From Chara braunii (taxonomy: Eukaryota > Streptophyta > Charophyceae > Charales > Characeae): DNA of 25,888 nt. Both the position numbers and the translations under genes were made by a program. Each line of letters begins with the position of its first letter. Positions within the stretch are counted from its first letter, which is position 1. The notes under the pieces were generated by a model. The model worked only from the letters and a program-made list of their open reading frames with translations, searched no databases and was not told the origin of the DNA. Positions 1 through 9,737 of the stretch are shown piece after piece. The stretch is taken from NCBI GenBank assembly GCA_003427395.1, contig BFEA01000102.1, positions 922,308 through 948,195 of the forward strand, written 5' to 3'.

Positions 1-103
1 AAAAGGACTGAATGGACAATGCAACATTAGTGAAACATCAACAGACAATGTAGATCCTGAGACATACGAAATGGAACTCGATAGTGCAGCGGAAGACTTC
101 ACG
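1..103 (+). CDS. Possible 3' end of a host exon (gene continues upstream)
   Basis: Reading from base 2, the frame stays open to a strong 5' splice-donor match, ACG|GTAAGT, at 103/104. It encodes an acidic stretch of about 34 residues that ends ...ELDSAAEDFT. Beyond the donor the frame closes after a short non-acidic run. I do not recognise the protein. The exon would end in phase 0. The next good acceptor/donor pair (acceptor near 554, donor near 621) does not continue this frame, so a downstream partner exon is not established. A random open stretch of 100 bases is not rare, so the support is the donor plus plausible codon use only. Confidence 0.3.
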
Positions 104-814
104 GTAAGTCCTGACCTGACCTGGACTGACACGACATCCCATCATACATCACACATGTGANAGGAAGAGGAGGGACTGCACACCAAGAAGAAAGGTCCCT
201 CCTTGTACACGCACATGGGGAGATACCATAGACGAGGGATGGAGGGAGAGGGAAGATGAAGATGGAGGCGAGGGGGGAGTCTAAGATCGCGATAGCGAAG
301 TCCAAAATAGTCCCTTGCCGGTGTCCAATCAATGTCTACCTCAGAAATGTCGAATCAGATCCTGGGCAACATGCCCTTGGTAACCTCTGCCAATATCCTC
401 TGCTGATAACCTCTCTCACTCTCGTATCCGAAGAAGAAGAAGAGGATAATGAAGAAGAGGAAGGAGGAAGGAGGAAGAAGGAGAGAGAGAGATGAGATGG
501 AGGACGAGGAGGGAGAAGAGAATGCCGTCCTCCTCGCTATCTCACCTACAGGTGCTACCGCCGTGCTGACTATGTCGCCGCCCTGTGCAGGTACCACGCG
601 GAGCCCAGCTATGGTGCCAGGTAAGTCCGCAGCTGCAGGTAAGCCTCCGTCTCTGTCTCCTTCCGTGTGCGTCTCCTCCTGGTCTAGTAGCGCAGCGTTA
701 GAGTAGCGCATCCTCTATCCAACAGCGTGTCGCTCAAGAAGTGAGCGACCGGACTCTCCGTTGAGTTCGGTCTCAGCCCAGCTAGATGTAGCGCCGGGCC
801 GAGTGGGCGGACTC
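104..814. other. No gene recognised; contains a purine-rich tract
   Basis: An ambiguous base (n) is at 161. At about 430-535 the plus strand is almost pure A/G (GAAGAAGAAGAGG-like, then GAGAGAGAGA), a simple-sequence tract that produces a spurious charged reading frame. Several GT/AG splice-like sites lie at 550-640 (for example CCAG|GTAAGT near 621), but no consistent coding frame links them. If the left edge is an exon end, this stretch could be intron. Confidence 0.5.
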
Positions 815-1100
815 GGGTGCGGCCTCAAAACGGCCTACTTAGGCTGGGTCCCTACCAGGTGCCCAGACTGCGCTGCTGATGCAGCGAGGCGCCAAAATGC
901 GCCTGGCCTTGAAAAAGGCCTGGTCCCTACATACCTGGTCCAAGGCGTTGCCTTGGGACCTGCAGTCCGAAACGACGTTCAGACGGACCCTACCAGTACC
1001 TGTGGCCAAAGAGGCCGCTATGGGCCTCCAGGGTGCGCGTTGGATGGCATGTGGCCTGGGGGGCCCTTAGCAACCGTCGGGCCCTTCAAAACAGGGCCTG
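815..1100. repeat. Run of consecutive short GC-rich hairpins
   Basis: Perfect short inverted repeats follow one another almost without gaps. They include GGCC-TCAAAAC-GGCC, CTGGG...CCCAG, CGCTGC-TGAT-GCAGCG, GGCGC-CAAAAT-GCGCC, GGCCTT-GAAA-AAGGCC, CCAAGGC-GTT-GCCTTGG, GTCCG...CGGAC, GGCC-AAAGA-GGCC and GGCCCT-TCAAAAC-AGGGCC. A motif close to GGTCCCTACCAGG recurs three times (near 846, 920 and 983), so the region may be a degenerate tandem repeat with a 60-75-base period. Loops are often A-rich (CAAAA, GAAA). I see no coding support in any frame. The function is unknown. Confidence 0.6.
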
Positions 1101-2399
1101 TGTGCAGGCGCAGCATGTAACACCCGGCCTCAAAGGTTGTCTTGGTAGTACCTCCTAGTTCACCACTGGATTGCCTTCCTCCCTTGACAAATCCCCAGAT
1201 CTCTCTACCAGGCCTCACGCTCCTTCTACAAAACAGGTCATAGGGCAAACACCCCAGCAGAGGCCACCGTCGTTCTGGCATCAGCAAACCAACAGCTCAG
1301 AACACTACTACTCTAGCAAACACCAGCCAGGATTCAGCTATCCCTGAAATCCTGTTATCCATAATAGAAGAAACCAAATGTCGCCCAGGGAGTGTCACAG
1401 CCAACTAAGGAGGACATAGCCTAATTAGCCTAATTAGCCTAATTAGGGATGTACTACGCCTGTCCTGGTTCTTTAAAGACAGCCGTCTGATCCCAGGCAC
1501 TTGTGCAGTACTGAAAAAGTTAGTGCTTAGAAATTTCCTCCCCCCTTCCTCCTTCCCACCCTGTCCCTTCGCTGCCTCCGCCGACAAAGAGTGTTGAAGT
1601 TAGAAGACTTTCGCCGTCAGCAACTTGGAGCAGTCCCATTCTCACACCCTACAAGCCAGAGAAATCCAGTTCCCACCCAAAGTATTCCTCTGCCTGCCCC
1701 ATACCGTAATCTGCCTCCGCTGAGGGTACATGCAGAAAATACCACACAAATTCTTCACTTCTACCCAATTCAATTACCGTAATCATCCCTGATACTAATG
1801 GTGAAGTAACACTAACCACCAGCAAATGCATCTTTCCCATGTGAAAATCGATGGTCACCCTAATCTAATGTTGAAAATTTCACTAATTAAACCTTAGCTA
1901 CCTCAACAACAATAACAGAGTTCAAACCACGAAACCCTGGACAAAGCATCACCATTTTTTCCTTTAATACAAGATCTACCGAATTGATAGCACCAATCCT
2001 GCCACTCCATGACGAAGAGGGGGTAATCTGCAGCAGGGAGGAGCAAAGCAGGCAGGAATCGTCAAGAATGGCAGGCCTAATGTGGGGGTTAGCATCGGGC
2101 CCATCATTCCAGTTGGCCTCTGCCAATGTTCATGTTCTACCCAAGGCGTGAAGAGGATCCCAGATGAGCAATCAGCAACTGCCAGCAGTCAAAGACTGTT
2201 CCAAGCGGCACGACAATACCCCTCAACCACAGAAAGCAGAGGGCAGGCAGATCACTCCAAGTAGTACGTGACCTCACCGCATCACCAGTAAAAAATTCAC
2301 TCCACAGCGGGCAGAAGATAATCGATAGTAAGAACTACACATAACAAGTTGCTCTACTACACAAGAGATCACTCCAAATCAGAAAAACCCAACCCAAGG
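1101..2399. other. No gene recognised
   Basis: The only regular element is a perfect three-copy tandem repeat of the 9-mer GCCTAATTA at 1419-1446. Reading frames here are short, overlap on both strands and resemble no protein family I know. Confidence 0.5.
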
Positions 2400-2740
2400 T
2401 GAAGGGCAATGACGGGCAGTAATCGATAAAGCCGTTAGTAGTGAAACGGACGGTAGGTAGGTATAGAAGGCGGTCTATGCGTTAGTGATGAGGCGGTCTG
2501 TTGATAAAAGTTGATGGATGATCTGTTGATGGCGAGATGATACATGGAAGGGAGTAGACAATCCGCTGACAGCGGGTTACAAAGGGTAATAAGTGATCAG
2601 GGATAGGCGATGGGTGATGGATAAGGCGATAGGTTATAAGTGACAGATAGTAAGCGATGAGCGATGAGCGATAAGTGATAAGTGATAGGGAAATAGGCAG
2701 GAATTGATAAATGGTGGATAGCAATGTGTGGTGATGGATG
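2400..2740. repeat. Degenerate GATA/GATG/GATAAGTGATA simple repeat
   Basis: About 340 bases are built from variants of GATA, GATG and TGATAAG, with short clean runs such as GATGAGCGATGAGCGATAAG near 2650-2690 and larger echoes such as GGCGGTCTATG / GGCGGTCTGTTG near 2470-2500. It looks like an old microsatellite or minisatellite. The opposite strand gives a low-complexity frame rich in Ser, Leu, Ile and Pro, which I take as spurious. Confidence 0.55.
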
Positions 2741-2840
2741 GAGTTAACAACTGTTACCCGCCCTCAATTTGGTTAGGAATTCTGACATGACTCTGAGGCA
2801 AAAGTGTTTGCATTATCATTCTGCACAACATATATTTTTT

Positions 2841-3015
2841 TCAGATTATTTTTATTTTTATTTTTTTAATGGTCCGGACATTTCCGGACCTGTTTACCGG
2901 TCCAGACCATCTGGAACCATGCATGTCCGGGGTCCGGATGTGCCCAGAAGTCCGGACGTCCGGACCTGACCAGACATGCATCCGGTTGCCGGGTCTGGGT
3001 CCGGCGTAGCCATGC
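2841..3015. repeat. TCCGGA-rich palindrome cluster with a T-rich flank
   Basis: A T-rich run (TTTTTATTTTTATTTTTTTA) leads into a dense cluster of TCCGGA/GTCCGGAC motifs. It begins with the near-perfect hairpin GGTCCGGA-CAT-TTCCGGACC at about 2871. ATGCATGTCCGG near 2920 and ACATGCATCCGG near 2975 recur. On the minus strand this reads as a GC-rich palindromic unit ending in an A-rich tail, which suggests a small retroposed or fold-back repeat. No coding capacity is seen. Confidence 0.5.
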
Positions 3016-3145
3016 ATTTTTCCACGGATAACAAAACATGTGCAACTACATCCTCCTTGATTTGAATGGAGTTCAATGAACCCATGATATATTAACAACA
3101 GGGAGGGATAAAATGTGAAGTTTGCCGCGAGAAGCTGGGCTACCA

Positions 3146-3187
3146 GCCGGGCCGCCCGGGTCACCCTGTTTTCCCGGGCGGCCTGGC
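3146..3187. repeat. Strong GC-rich inverted repeat (15-bp arms)
   Basis: Left arm 3146-3160 and right arm 3173-3187 are complementary at 14 of 15 positions around a 12-base loop. They are built of GCCGGGCCGCCCGGG-type sequence inside otherwise AT-rich DNA. A 27-base poly(A) tract follows 27 bases further on, so this may be the 3' part of a short poly(A)-tailed retroposon. Confidence 0.65.
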
Positions 3188-3210
3188 CGTGCAATGACCA
3201 GAGAAGGTCC

Positions 3211-3214
<4 letters not shown>

Positions 3215-3241
<27 letters not shown>
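3215..3241 (+). repeat. Poly(A) tract, 27 bases
   Basis: An uninterrupted run of A follows ...GGTCCCAGC downstream of the GC-rich hairpin. It is compatible with a retroposed 3' tail, but no clear target-site duplication is seen around it. Confidence 0.8.
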
Positions 3242-5147
3242 TCCGAGACAAAATGATGTTAAACATAAACTGAACAACTTTTGCCTCAGGCTAACATCGA
3301 AATTAGAATTCAAAAATAATTTTCATTTTTTTATTTTTTTATTTTTTCTTGGCCCGGCCGGGCAAGTGGTCCCAGGCCACGCTCGTAGCCTAGGCGAGAA
3401 GTGTTTTGGGTGTTCTTTTAATTTTTTGAATATTTTTCTCATAAAGATCGGCACTCAATCTTCGTCACTGAATTCTCAAGGAAATTTTAGAAACTTCTCA
3501 GCGCGAAAAATCGTCGAAGTCGGCACACGGGAAAGCTTGCGAGTGGGACCACCTGTAACAGCAGGGATGGAAAAAATGCGTAATTTTGCTGGATGATTTT
3601 CTTGGTCATTCATAGTTTGTTCATTTATTTCTTATACAATTTTCTCAAATGATCAGAACTCAACCTACACCCCTGATTTTTTCAGAATGTTTAATAAAAA
3701 TTCAAACCAAAAAGCCCATCCACTGAAATATTGTGAAAAGCTGCCAAGCCCTCGTGCGGCTGGCCTTGGGCCACCACAGAGAGTTGTCGTGCAATTATTA
3801 TGTTTGGAGACATTCTTCCCTCCTCCACTCCTGTACCATTGTGCTTTTGAAAGACAATCGAAAAGTAGCCTTTCAGATATTGCTTAAACTGGGCCATTGA
3901 ACGCGATATTCACAATGCCAAATGTGAAAAGACATATGTGGCGCCCACCTTTCACCCACCTTGTGGCATCGCGCCGGTTCGTTACTGCATTACCTGCCGC
4001 CACATGGACAGTGGGGCTGGCCCCAAAGTGGAAAAACAGAGATTCTTTTTCTTGGGAATTTTTCAAAAAAGTGTGGGGTGATAGGAGAATGGAAGGGGGC
4101 TCGGTTCCCAGCCTATAATTGAATTTGTAAAGTATGGAAACAACAGAAACTTGGTGGAGTCCAGCTGAGCTGGACCAGGGGCCAGGAGCGAGATCCGCCT
4201 ACCGATGTATGTGGAGTGTATGTGGATTAGTGTTAGAGGTGTGTGACTGTCAGGCATCGTGGATTCGGCAGGAAATCAGCGGTAGCCAGTTTTTGTGAAT
4301 TAAGCCCAGGAAAAGGATGTTTTTTTTTGCTCTTCCATTGGTAGGTTTTTCTTTCGTTTTTGCTGTGCGGGTCCTGTGGCGGTCCCATGAAAACGAGACC
4401 AATTTTTTTGGGTAACGAAATCACGCACGTTTCATTCACAGCGAAGGCAGAGACGAATGGCTTCAACGCTGGAAATTGATTGTGGTTTGGGAGGTGTTTG
4501 GGAGGGTTCGATCCCCTCACCTACAGCAAATGGTGTATGGAGTTACTCTTACCCTCCTTTGCCAAAGAGAATTTCTGTCAGAACAACCGAACAGCGTGCA
4601 CTGCGGCCTATTTCAAGGAAGCCTCAGACTATTGTCAATGAATATGGTCCATGTGCCCACTCACATGCAGTCGTCTTGACTGCCACAGCCATGGTCAGTG
4701 AATCATACCCTGACATCTGACACCCCGCCTGGAGCAGACACCATCTGTGAGAAGAGCACTTTCTTTCTTTTTTAGCAGTTCTTTCTTCATTTGTTTGGTC
4801 ATGAAATGCTTTTTTGCGTTTATCTTCCCTATTTCACGCTGCGACCCACCTGTCCCCCACCCATCCCACACCGTCACACTAATCCACAAACATGGCTAGT
4901 GGTATCTCGCTCCAGGACCCACGAGTGCCGTATTCTACTGTGTACGTACAGTTTTCAATCACGTGTGACAGAGTTGGATTGCAACATGCCATCAATGGAG
5001 GGGAAATCATAGGGCATTCAGAGTTTTGAACTGATTCAGAAAAAGGGAAACAGTTTTGGCTGTGTACGCTACGCACTTTCACCATTTGTTCCTTTTTCTT
5101 TGATTTCAAAATCACTGTGGCAGCGCCGTGTTTTCCAGAGTTTCTTT
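3242..5147. other. No gene recognised
   Basis: Mixed AT-rich DNA. At 3320-3376 a T-rich stretch (TTTTTTTATTTTTTTATTTT) is followed by GGCCCGGCCGGGC. On the minus strand this is another GC-rich cluster with an A-rich tail, like those at 2841 and 3146. A T-arm-like sequence (GAGGG-TTCGATC-CCCTC, about 4507-4523) looks like part of a tRNA but lacks convincing D and acceptor arms. No reading frame resembles a known protein. Confidence 0.45.
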
Positions 5148-5189
5148 GGGGGGGGGGGGGGGGGGGGGGGGGGGTGTTGATTAACATGT

Positions 5190-5272
<83 letters not shown>
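5148..5272 (+). repeat. Two giant poly(G) runs (27 and 83 bases)
   Basis: G runs at 5148-5174 (27 bases) and 5190-5272 (83 bases) are separated by a 15-base spacer, TGTTGATTAACATGT. The second run abuts the foldback element directly. The far arm of that element ends in a shorter C run (6019-6027, then CTCCCCC), so a G tract at the terminus is probably genuine. The present length may be inflated by slippage, sequencing or assembly. Such runs would readily form G-quadruplexes. The Gly-only and Pro-only reading frames here are artefacts. Confidence 0.85.
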
Positions 5273-5273
<1 letters not shown>

Positions 5274-6038
5274 GGGGGATGTTGTGACCTTGCTACAGTG
5301 CTTCACATGCACAGAAAGGCCAACCAAAAAAAAACAAAGTCGTGTACTGCCAAATATCATAATGACCTGACAGCAACCACCTTCAGAGGACCCAGCCCAT
5401 TGGCTGAGTGCAGCACACAACCAAAAAAAGCGGCGATGAATTCCATGGCTCACAGCCCATTGGCTGAAGGGAGCACCCTAAGCTGAATTTTACTTTCTTT
5501 AACTCGTAGAAAGCGAGTTTTTAAAATCTGAAAAAAATACAGAAACCATTTTTCAAATGCCAAGAGGGTGTCACACGCCACTGTCCCACGGTATAATACG
5601 GCGCTAGTGGGTCCTGACCCCTGGTAACAGTCATGCCTCCTTTGTTTTTTCTTTCCAGGGAGCATTGGTATTAACAGAAACCCAGGGGCCGGGACCCACT
5701 AGCACCATTTCCTACGCTTGTACAGTGGTGTGTGACGCTGTTTTCGGATCTGAAAAATGGTTTTCCCAAATTTTTCAGATTTTGAAAACTCATTGCCTAT
5801 GAATTAACAAAAGCAAAATCCTTCTCTGGGGGGTTCCCCATCCGCCAATGGGCTGGGAACCAGCGAGTCCATCACCTCTTTTTCAGGATGGGTTCTTCCA
5901 TCAGTCAAAGGGCTGCGTCCTCTCAAGGTCTTCACTGACAGTAGACACAACTTTGTTTCCTTTTTTGTCGGCATTTGTGTGCACACAAATCGCTGTAGGA
6001 GCATCTGGATTTTGCATGCCCCCCCCCTCTCCTCCCCC
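5273..6038. mobile_element. Foldback (long inverted repeat) element, unclassified
   Basis: The left arm (about 5273-5624) and the reverse complement of the right arm (about 5682-6020) align along their length. Shared landmarks include CTACAG(T/C)G near the outer end, CCAGCCCATTGGC-like words, AAAATCTGAAAAA, and GCTAGTGGGTCC near the inner end. The arms are diverged by many substitutions and small indels, so the copy is old. The spacer is only about 57 bases and includes a polypyrimidine-CAG that looks like a splice acceptor. The outer ends finish in a G run (left) and C run (right). No transposase is visible. The structure fits a foldback or MITE-like DNA element or an inverted tandem duplication; the family is unknown. 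Confidence 0.7.
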
Positions 6039-6061
6039 TAGGTCGCAATATTCAGACACTC

Positions 6062-6268
6062 CTACAGTGATTCGTGTGAGCACAAAGGCCGCGCTGCTTG
6101 TCCGTGATTGGCCGAAACATTTCATGCATTGCTGTTCTGTGTCGAAACATCAATACCCGCGCGATGGCCCACTTGATCAACCGACTGTCTGTGTCACTCT
6201 TTCCCACACGTGGTTGAAAACCTCACGATGTTTGTATAATACGGTGCTGGTGGTGTCCTGGCCCCCTA
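6062..6268 (+). repeat. Third, diverged copy of the foldback arm (direct with the left arm)
   Basis: It starts CCTACAGTGATTCGTGTGAG and includes CACAAAGGCC, matching the outer part of the left arm (CTACAGTGCTTCACATGCAC, AGAAAGGCC). It ends with GTATAATACGGTGCTGGTGG, matching the inner part of the left arm (GTATAATACGGCGCTAGTGG). It is shorter than the arms (about 207 versus 350 bases), so internal sequence has been lost. It shows that the arm sequence behaves as a repeat unit and not only as half of a hairpin. Confidence 0.55.
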
Positions 6269-7398
6269 AACCAAACGATACCTCTAAGGGGCGAAAAAGA
6301 AAAACTGGAGAGAGACCCCTTATATCTCCCAAATAGTGTGGCCTTGCCTGTAGGAAGTGGGAGAAAGGAGACTGAGAAGGACCATTTGTGCGAGGGAAGG
6401 ATGATGAAAGGAAGCATGTGATGTGAAGTTGTGGAGTCCTTTTTTTTACATTTTGTCTGAAATCAATTCAAATCATAAGCTTTCGAGTCTTGAGTCTTGA
6501 CGCAATTTGAGTCGTTTCAGAAAGAAAAAAAAAAAGGAAGAATTTTTTTTTTTAAAGCACCAGTACACCACATATCAGCCTGCGGATGTCAGCATGAAAC
6601 CCGCACCACTTCGGAGGCCGCCGATTTTTTTTCTCAACAGCGGGTCTGACCGCGCGGCGCCTCCGAGTTTTGCTTGTGGCGACAAAAACTTTCTGCCAGG
6701 CTGGGGCCGTGTACTAGCGGTCTAAAAAGGGGAAACTGTGGCTGTGACACACTTTTAGTTTGAAATAGGCAAGAAAAGAGAAAGTGGTGCCGGTGTCATG
6801 GTCTATACTATAAATAGACGAGTGAGAGGATGAGATAGATGCGTACTACCAAGAAAGATGAAATAGATTGAGAGAAGAATATAGATTACTTTTGAAAAAA
6901 AACTGCGCCAGTCATTACCCCAAGTGCTGCTTGGCAGATTAGCGTCGCCTTTTTAGCTCCATTTCAGGAACTGCTAAAGTTGCCTATTCTGAACGGTGGG
7001 TGTGACTCCACCGTACTTGCCCCAAAATCAAAATATACTTCTCCATAACTGTGCAGATGTGTTGCATGTTTGCTAGGCAGGCGCATCCGCATGGGGGATG
7101 CCTATTCTGTTATTCTTATTGATTTATTTATTACTAGTTATTCAATAATTAAACGTGTTTTCTGTTACTGAGAAGTTGGGGGGGCAATCGAAGATCCTCT
7201 CACTTATCCACTGTCCAGATTAAAAACGAAAAAAAAGAAAAAAAAGAAGGTGCGGGGAACAAGGGCAACGTATCATCAATGTGACACTGGGCCCATTCTC
7301 CAGCACATGCTGCTTCCCATAAATACACGGGAGCTGTTGTTTCGGGCAATTGACGTACCCCGAATAGAAGACCCCTTTGACCTTCCTCGCAGACAAAT
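6269..7398. other. No gene recognised
   Basis: AT-rich, non-coding in appearance. A TATA-like CTATAAATAG is present near 6809, but it lies inside a small palindrome (GTCTAT...ATAGAC) and nothing downstream looks transcribed. Frames on the minus strand after 7200 are rich in Phe and Lys because of homopolymer A/T runs. Confidence 0.45.
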
Positions 7399-7447
7399 AA
7401 AAAGTACCTAGGAAAAAAAAAAAAAAAAAAAAAAAAAAAGTACCTAG
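7399..7447 (+). repeat. Poly(A) flanked by 13-bp direct repeats
   Basis: AAAAAGTACCTAG occurs at 7399-7411 and again at 7435-7447, separated by a pure A run with one leading G. A wider echo, CCCTTTGACCTT, lies on either side (near 7372 and 7453). The pattern equals a target-site duplication around a bare poly(A) tail, as expected for an extremely 5'-truncated retroposon. Local duplication with A-tract slippage is the alternative. Confidence 0.5.
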
Positions 7448-7800
7448 AAGTTGACCCTTTGACCTTTTCATATGAGAAGAGGGTTTTTATCCGAATAGAA
7501 GCAGTGTCGCTCCCCACCAATAGACGGAGCAGCCCGCCAAAAAGAAAGAAATAAAAAAAAAGCAGCAGCACAACCATGCACCACAGCGCATGGATGCAGG
7601 ACATCTGGGTTTTATCAGACACCCCTTCACAACTATTGTAAGACTTTCAGAGAAGGGAAAAAAACAGTTTGAAATTCTTTGTTGCTGTGGCAGTGTGGCC
7701 TCTTGATTCAGGACCCTGTCACTGTCCACAAAATCGCCTACAAGGATAACAACAAAGAGGGCAAGTTTGCCGAATGGCAAACTTATCAGCAGCTATCAAG

Positions 7801-7855
7801 AAGCAGGTCAAGCATTCAAATCCCATCAATAAGCAAGTCAAGCGTTCAAATCCCA
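7801..7855 (+). repeat. 25-bp direct repeat in tandem
   Basis: AAGCA(G/A)GTCAAGC(A/G)TTCAAATCCCA occurs at 7801-7825 and 7831-7855 with two differences, a period of 30 bases. The TTCAAATCC core resembles a tRNA B box, but no A box or cloverleaf is seen. Confidence 0.6.
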
Positions 7856-7916
7856 AGAAGTTCGGGCCCAGAGCACCCTCAGTCAGGGCAGTGCAACTAA
7901 GGGGAATTGGTTGGGT

Positions 7917-8119
7917 GTTGACGGGAAGAGCGGTTATGTGGAAGCCAGGTGAATCAAACAAATGCCAGAAGCTCTGGAGACCGACTTACGGTCGTCGGAC
8001 ATGTTGCTCAGTAGAGGCTTCTTTCTTCTCCCATGCGGCTCAAAGTGAAACCATGTTGACGGGACGAGCGGGTTATGTGGAAGGAAGGTGAGTCAAACAC
8101 ATAATCCAGAAGCTCTCGG
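7917..8119 (+). repeat. Imperfect 62-bp direct duplication, 138 bases apart
   Basis: The copies at about 7917-7978 and 8055-8119 share GTTGACGGGA(A/C)GAGCGG, TTATGTGGAAG, AGGTGA(A/G)TCAAACA and CCAGAAGCTCT. Small insertions separate them. No coding function is evident. Confidence 0.6.
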
Positions 8120-9257
8120 GAGCTATTTCACAGTCCTTCAATGCGTAGTTTCTTCTCCTGTCTTCTCTGATGGGGGCTACGGCGATGCTTTTGGATCGAG
8201 CCCCTTTCTGCAGCTCATCTCAGTACCTGCGCATTTGCATCCGAGGGCTGCAGTTGTACGGAGAGTAGCTCGTTATCTCCTTGTTGCTGCCTTCTTGTCT
8301 CTTTATTGCACACCTCCTTCACACCTTGAGGGCTGTAAGCGATGTTATCTGTCCCTTACCGCCTTCCCTCGAAGGCAGCCACCCCTCTCGCGAGGAAGAT
8401 GCCGTTACATTGCTGTTACGTCTCTTTTACAAGTCGGGGCCCGTAAAGATCTTACTCCCCCGTCTCAGTTCACGACGGGTCCTTGCCCCCTTCACATCCT
8501 ATGGCTATGGCTTACATGCCCTTAGGGTTCTAGAGGGCTAGTCCCAAGCCGAGCGGATGGCCTATTTACCAACAGTTGCACATCTCTACCCACACAGGCC
8601 AAGTGTGTACTTCGTATTTGAACAACCTGGTCCCTCTACTTAAATATGGGGGCAAAGAATCGGTGCAATATGTGATTACCCGTCAAAGAAAAAAGAACAA
8701 ACACACCATGGACAGCGCAGAAACGATGAAACCAAAGATGGACCCGTGAAAAAAGATAAAAGCAAAAACCACCAACACATGACACCTAGTCAAAGTGGGA
8801 CAGAACAAACCCCCCCCACACACACATCCCGCCCCCAAGAAAAGACGACCTCTGGGCCTAGGTCCCACTCGCGGGGTTTTAGTCGTCCTTTCGAGTATTT
8901 TTCAACGTGGCCACAGTGCAGTCGTGAGATGTTCATATTGGATGACAAGAACCGGTGCGTACTTGAAACCAAGTCCAAACCTCCACTTGTGGGACTTGGC
9001 CCCTGTTCTGATTGCGCTTTTCTTTTTTTTTACTGGGAACCGGGCCCAGTGTCCCATAACGAGTACATTCAGACAACTCGTCAGGAAATTTCATGGAAAT
9101 GAGACTAGGAACCTACTAGAAAAATCCAATTGGCCTAAGGATGGAATTTTGCTTTGATCCCGTTACAATACTTTTTTTTTGCTGCAACTCGAGCTCCTAC
9201 GTAGTCCCAAACGACAAGAACATAAGGCGCCATTCACATGTCACGTGGGCCTAAACT
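8120..9257. other. No gene recognised
   Basis: Frames of 80-145 codons exist on the plus strand (8088-8541 and 8746-9157), but they overlap one another in different frames and match no family I recognise. Homopolymer runs (CCCCCCCAC, TTTTTTTT) are scattered through. Confidence 0.4.
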
Positions 9258-9302
9258 GGTCAGTGGTGCCACTTCTCCGTGACCCAGAACTACTCACAAT
9301 AC
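9258..9302 (+). repeat. Diverged outlying copy of the 9.8-kb repeat
   Basis: GCCACTTCTCCGTG(A/G)CC(C/T)AGAACTACTCACA is shared with the units at 9738-10020. It lies about 480 bases upstream of the tandem pair, so the unit is dispersed locally as well as tandem. Confidence 0.6.
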
Positions 9303-9629
9303 CGAGTGCAAGAGGACTCGCAACAGGAGGGATGAGGCGCTGGGTTATCCCTGATCATTGGGGTGGGTTCACATAGCACGCACAGATGTCTGTCAAGCGC
9401 AGGACTCTCTACCTCGACGACCCATGGGAAGGTCTCGACCAGGATTGGTGCTACCCAGCTGCAGGCAACGCACAACCCCCTCCCCGCCCATTCCCCCCCC
9501 CTAAACTCTGATGCAGGCTCAAACCCCCAGGGCAACCTACCGGGGGGCAGTACGAGAGCAGTTTCGGACCACTTGCCATGCCATTTATAAGAAAACCAAT
9601 GGGTCATTTTAAGGATACAAATTGCCAAC

Positions 9630-9712
9630 ATCCACCCCTGCAATTCAAACCAAAGACTTGATACTACAATGTGCGGTTTGGCACCGGCGCTCTAACCACT
9701 GAGCCTAAGACC
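9630..9712 (-). repeat. tRNA-like/SINE-like remnant with A- and B-box matches
   Basis: On the minus strand TTAGGCTCAGTGGTTAGAGCG (about 9688-9708) reads like a tRNA D arm/A box, and GGTTTGAATTGC (9640-9651) like a T arm/B box. The interval between them is longer than in a normal tRNA, and neither the anticodon nor the T stem pairs well, so this is not a working tRNA gene. A decayed tRNA pseudogene or the head of a tRNA-derived SINE fits best. Confidence 0.4.
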
Positions 9713-9737
9713 AGTTGCGGCGTTCATGGGTTTCTCC

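Noticed and set aside
4507-4523. tRNA gene suggested by a perfect T-arm (GAGGG-TTCGATC-CCCTC)
   Set aside because: No pairing acceptor stem or D/anticodon arms at the right distances.
5181-5453. Frames encoding poly-Pro or poly-Gly proteins
   Set aside because: Produced entirely by the G homopolymer read on either strand.
6809-6818. TATA box CTATAAATAG
   Set aside because: It sits inside a small palindrome in AT-rich DNA with no downstream coding or transcript evidence.
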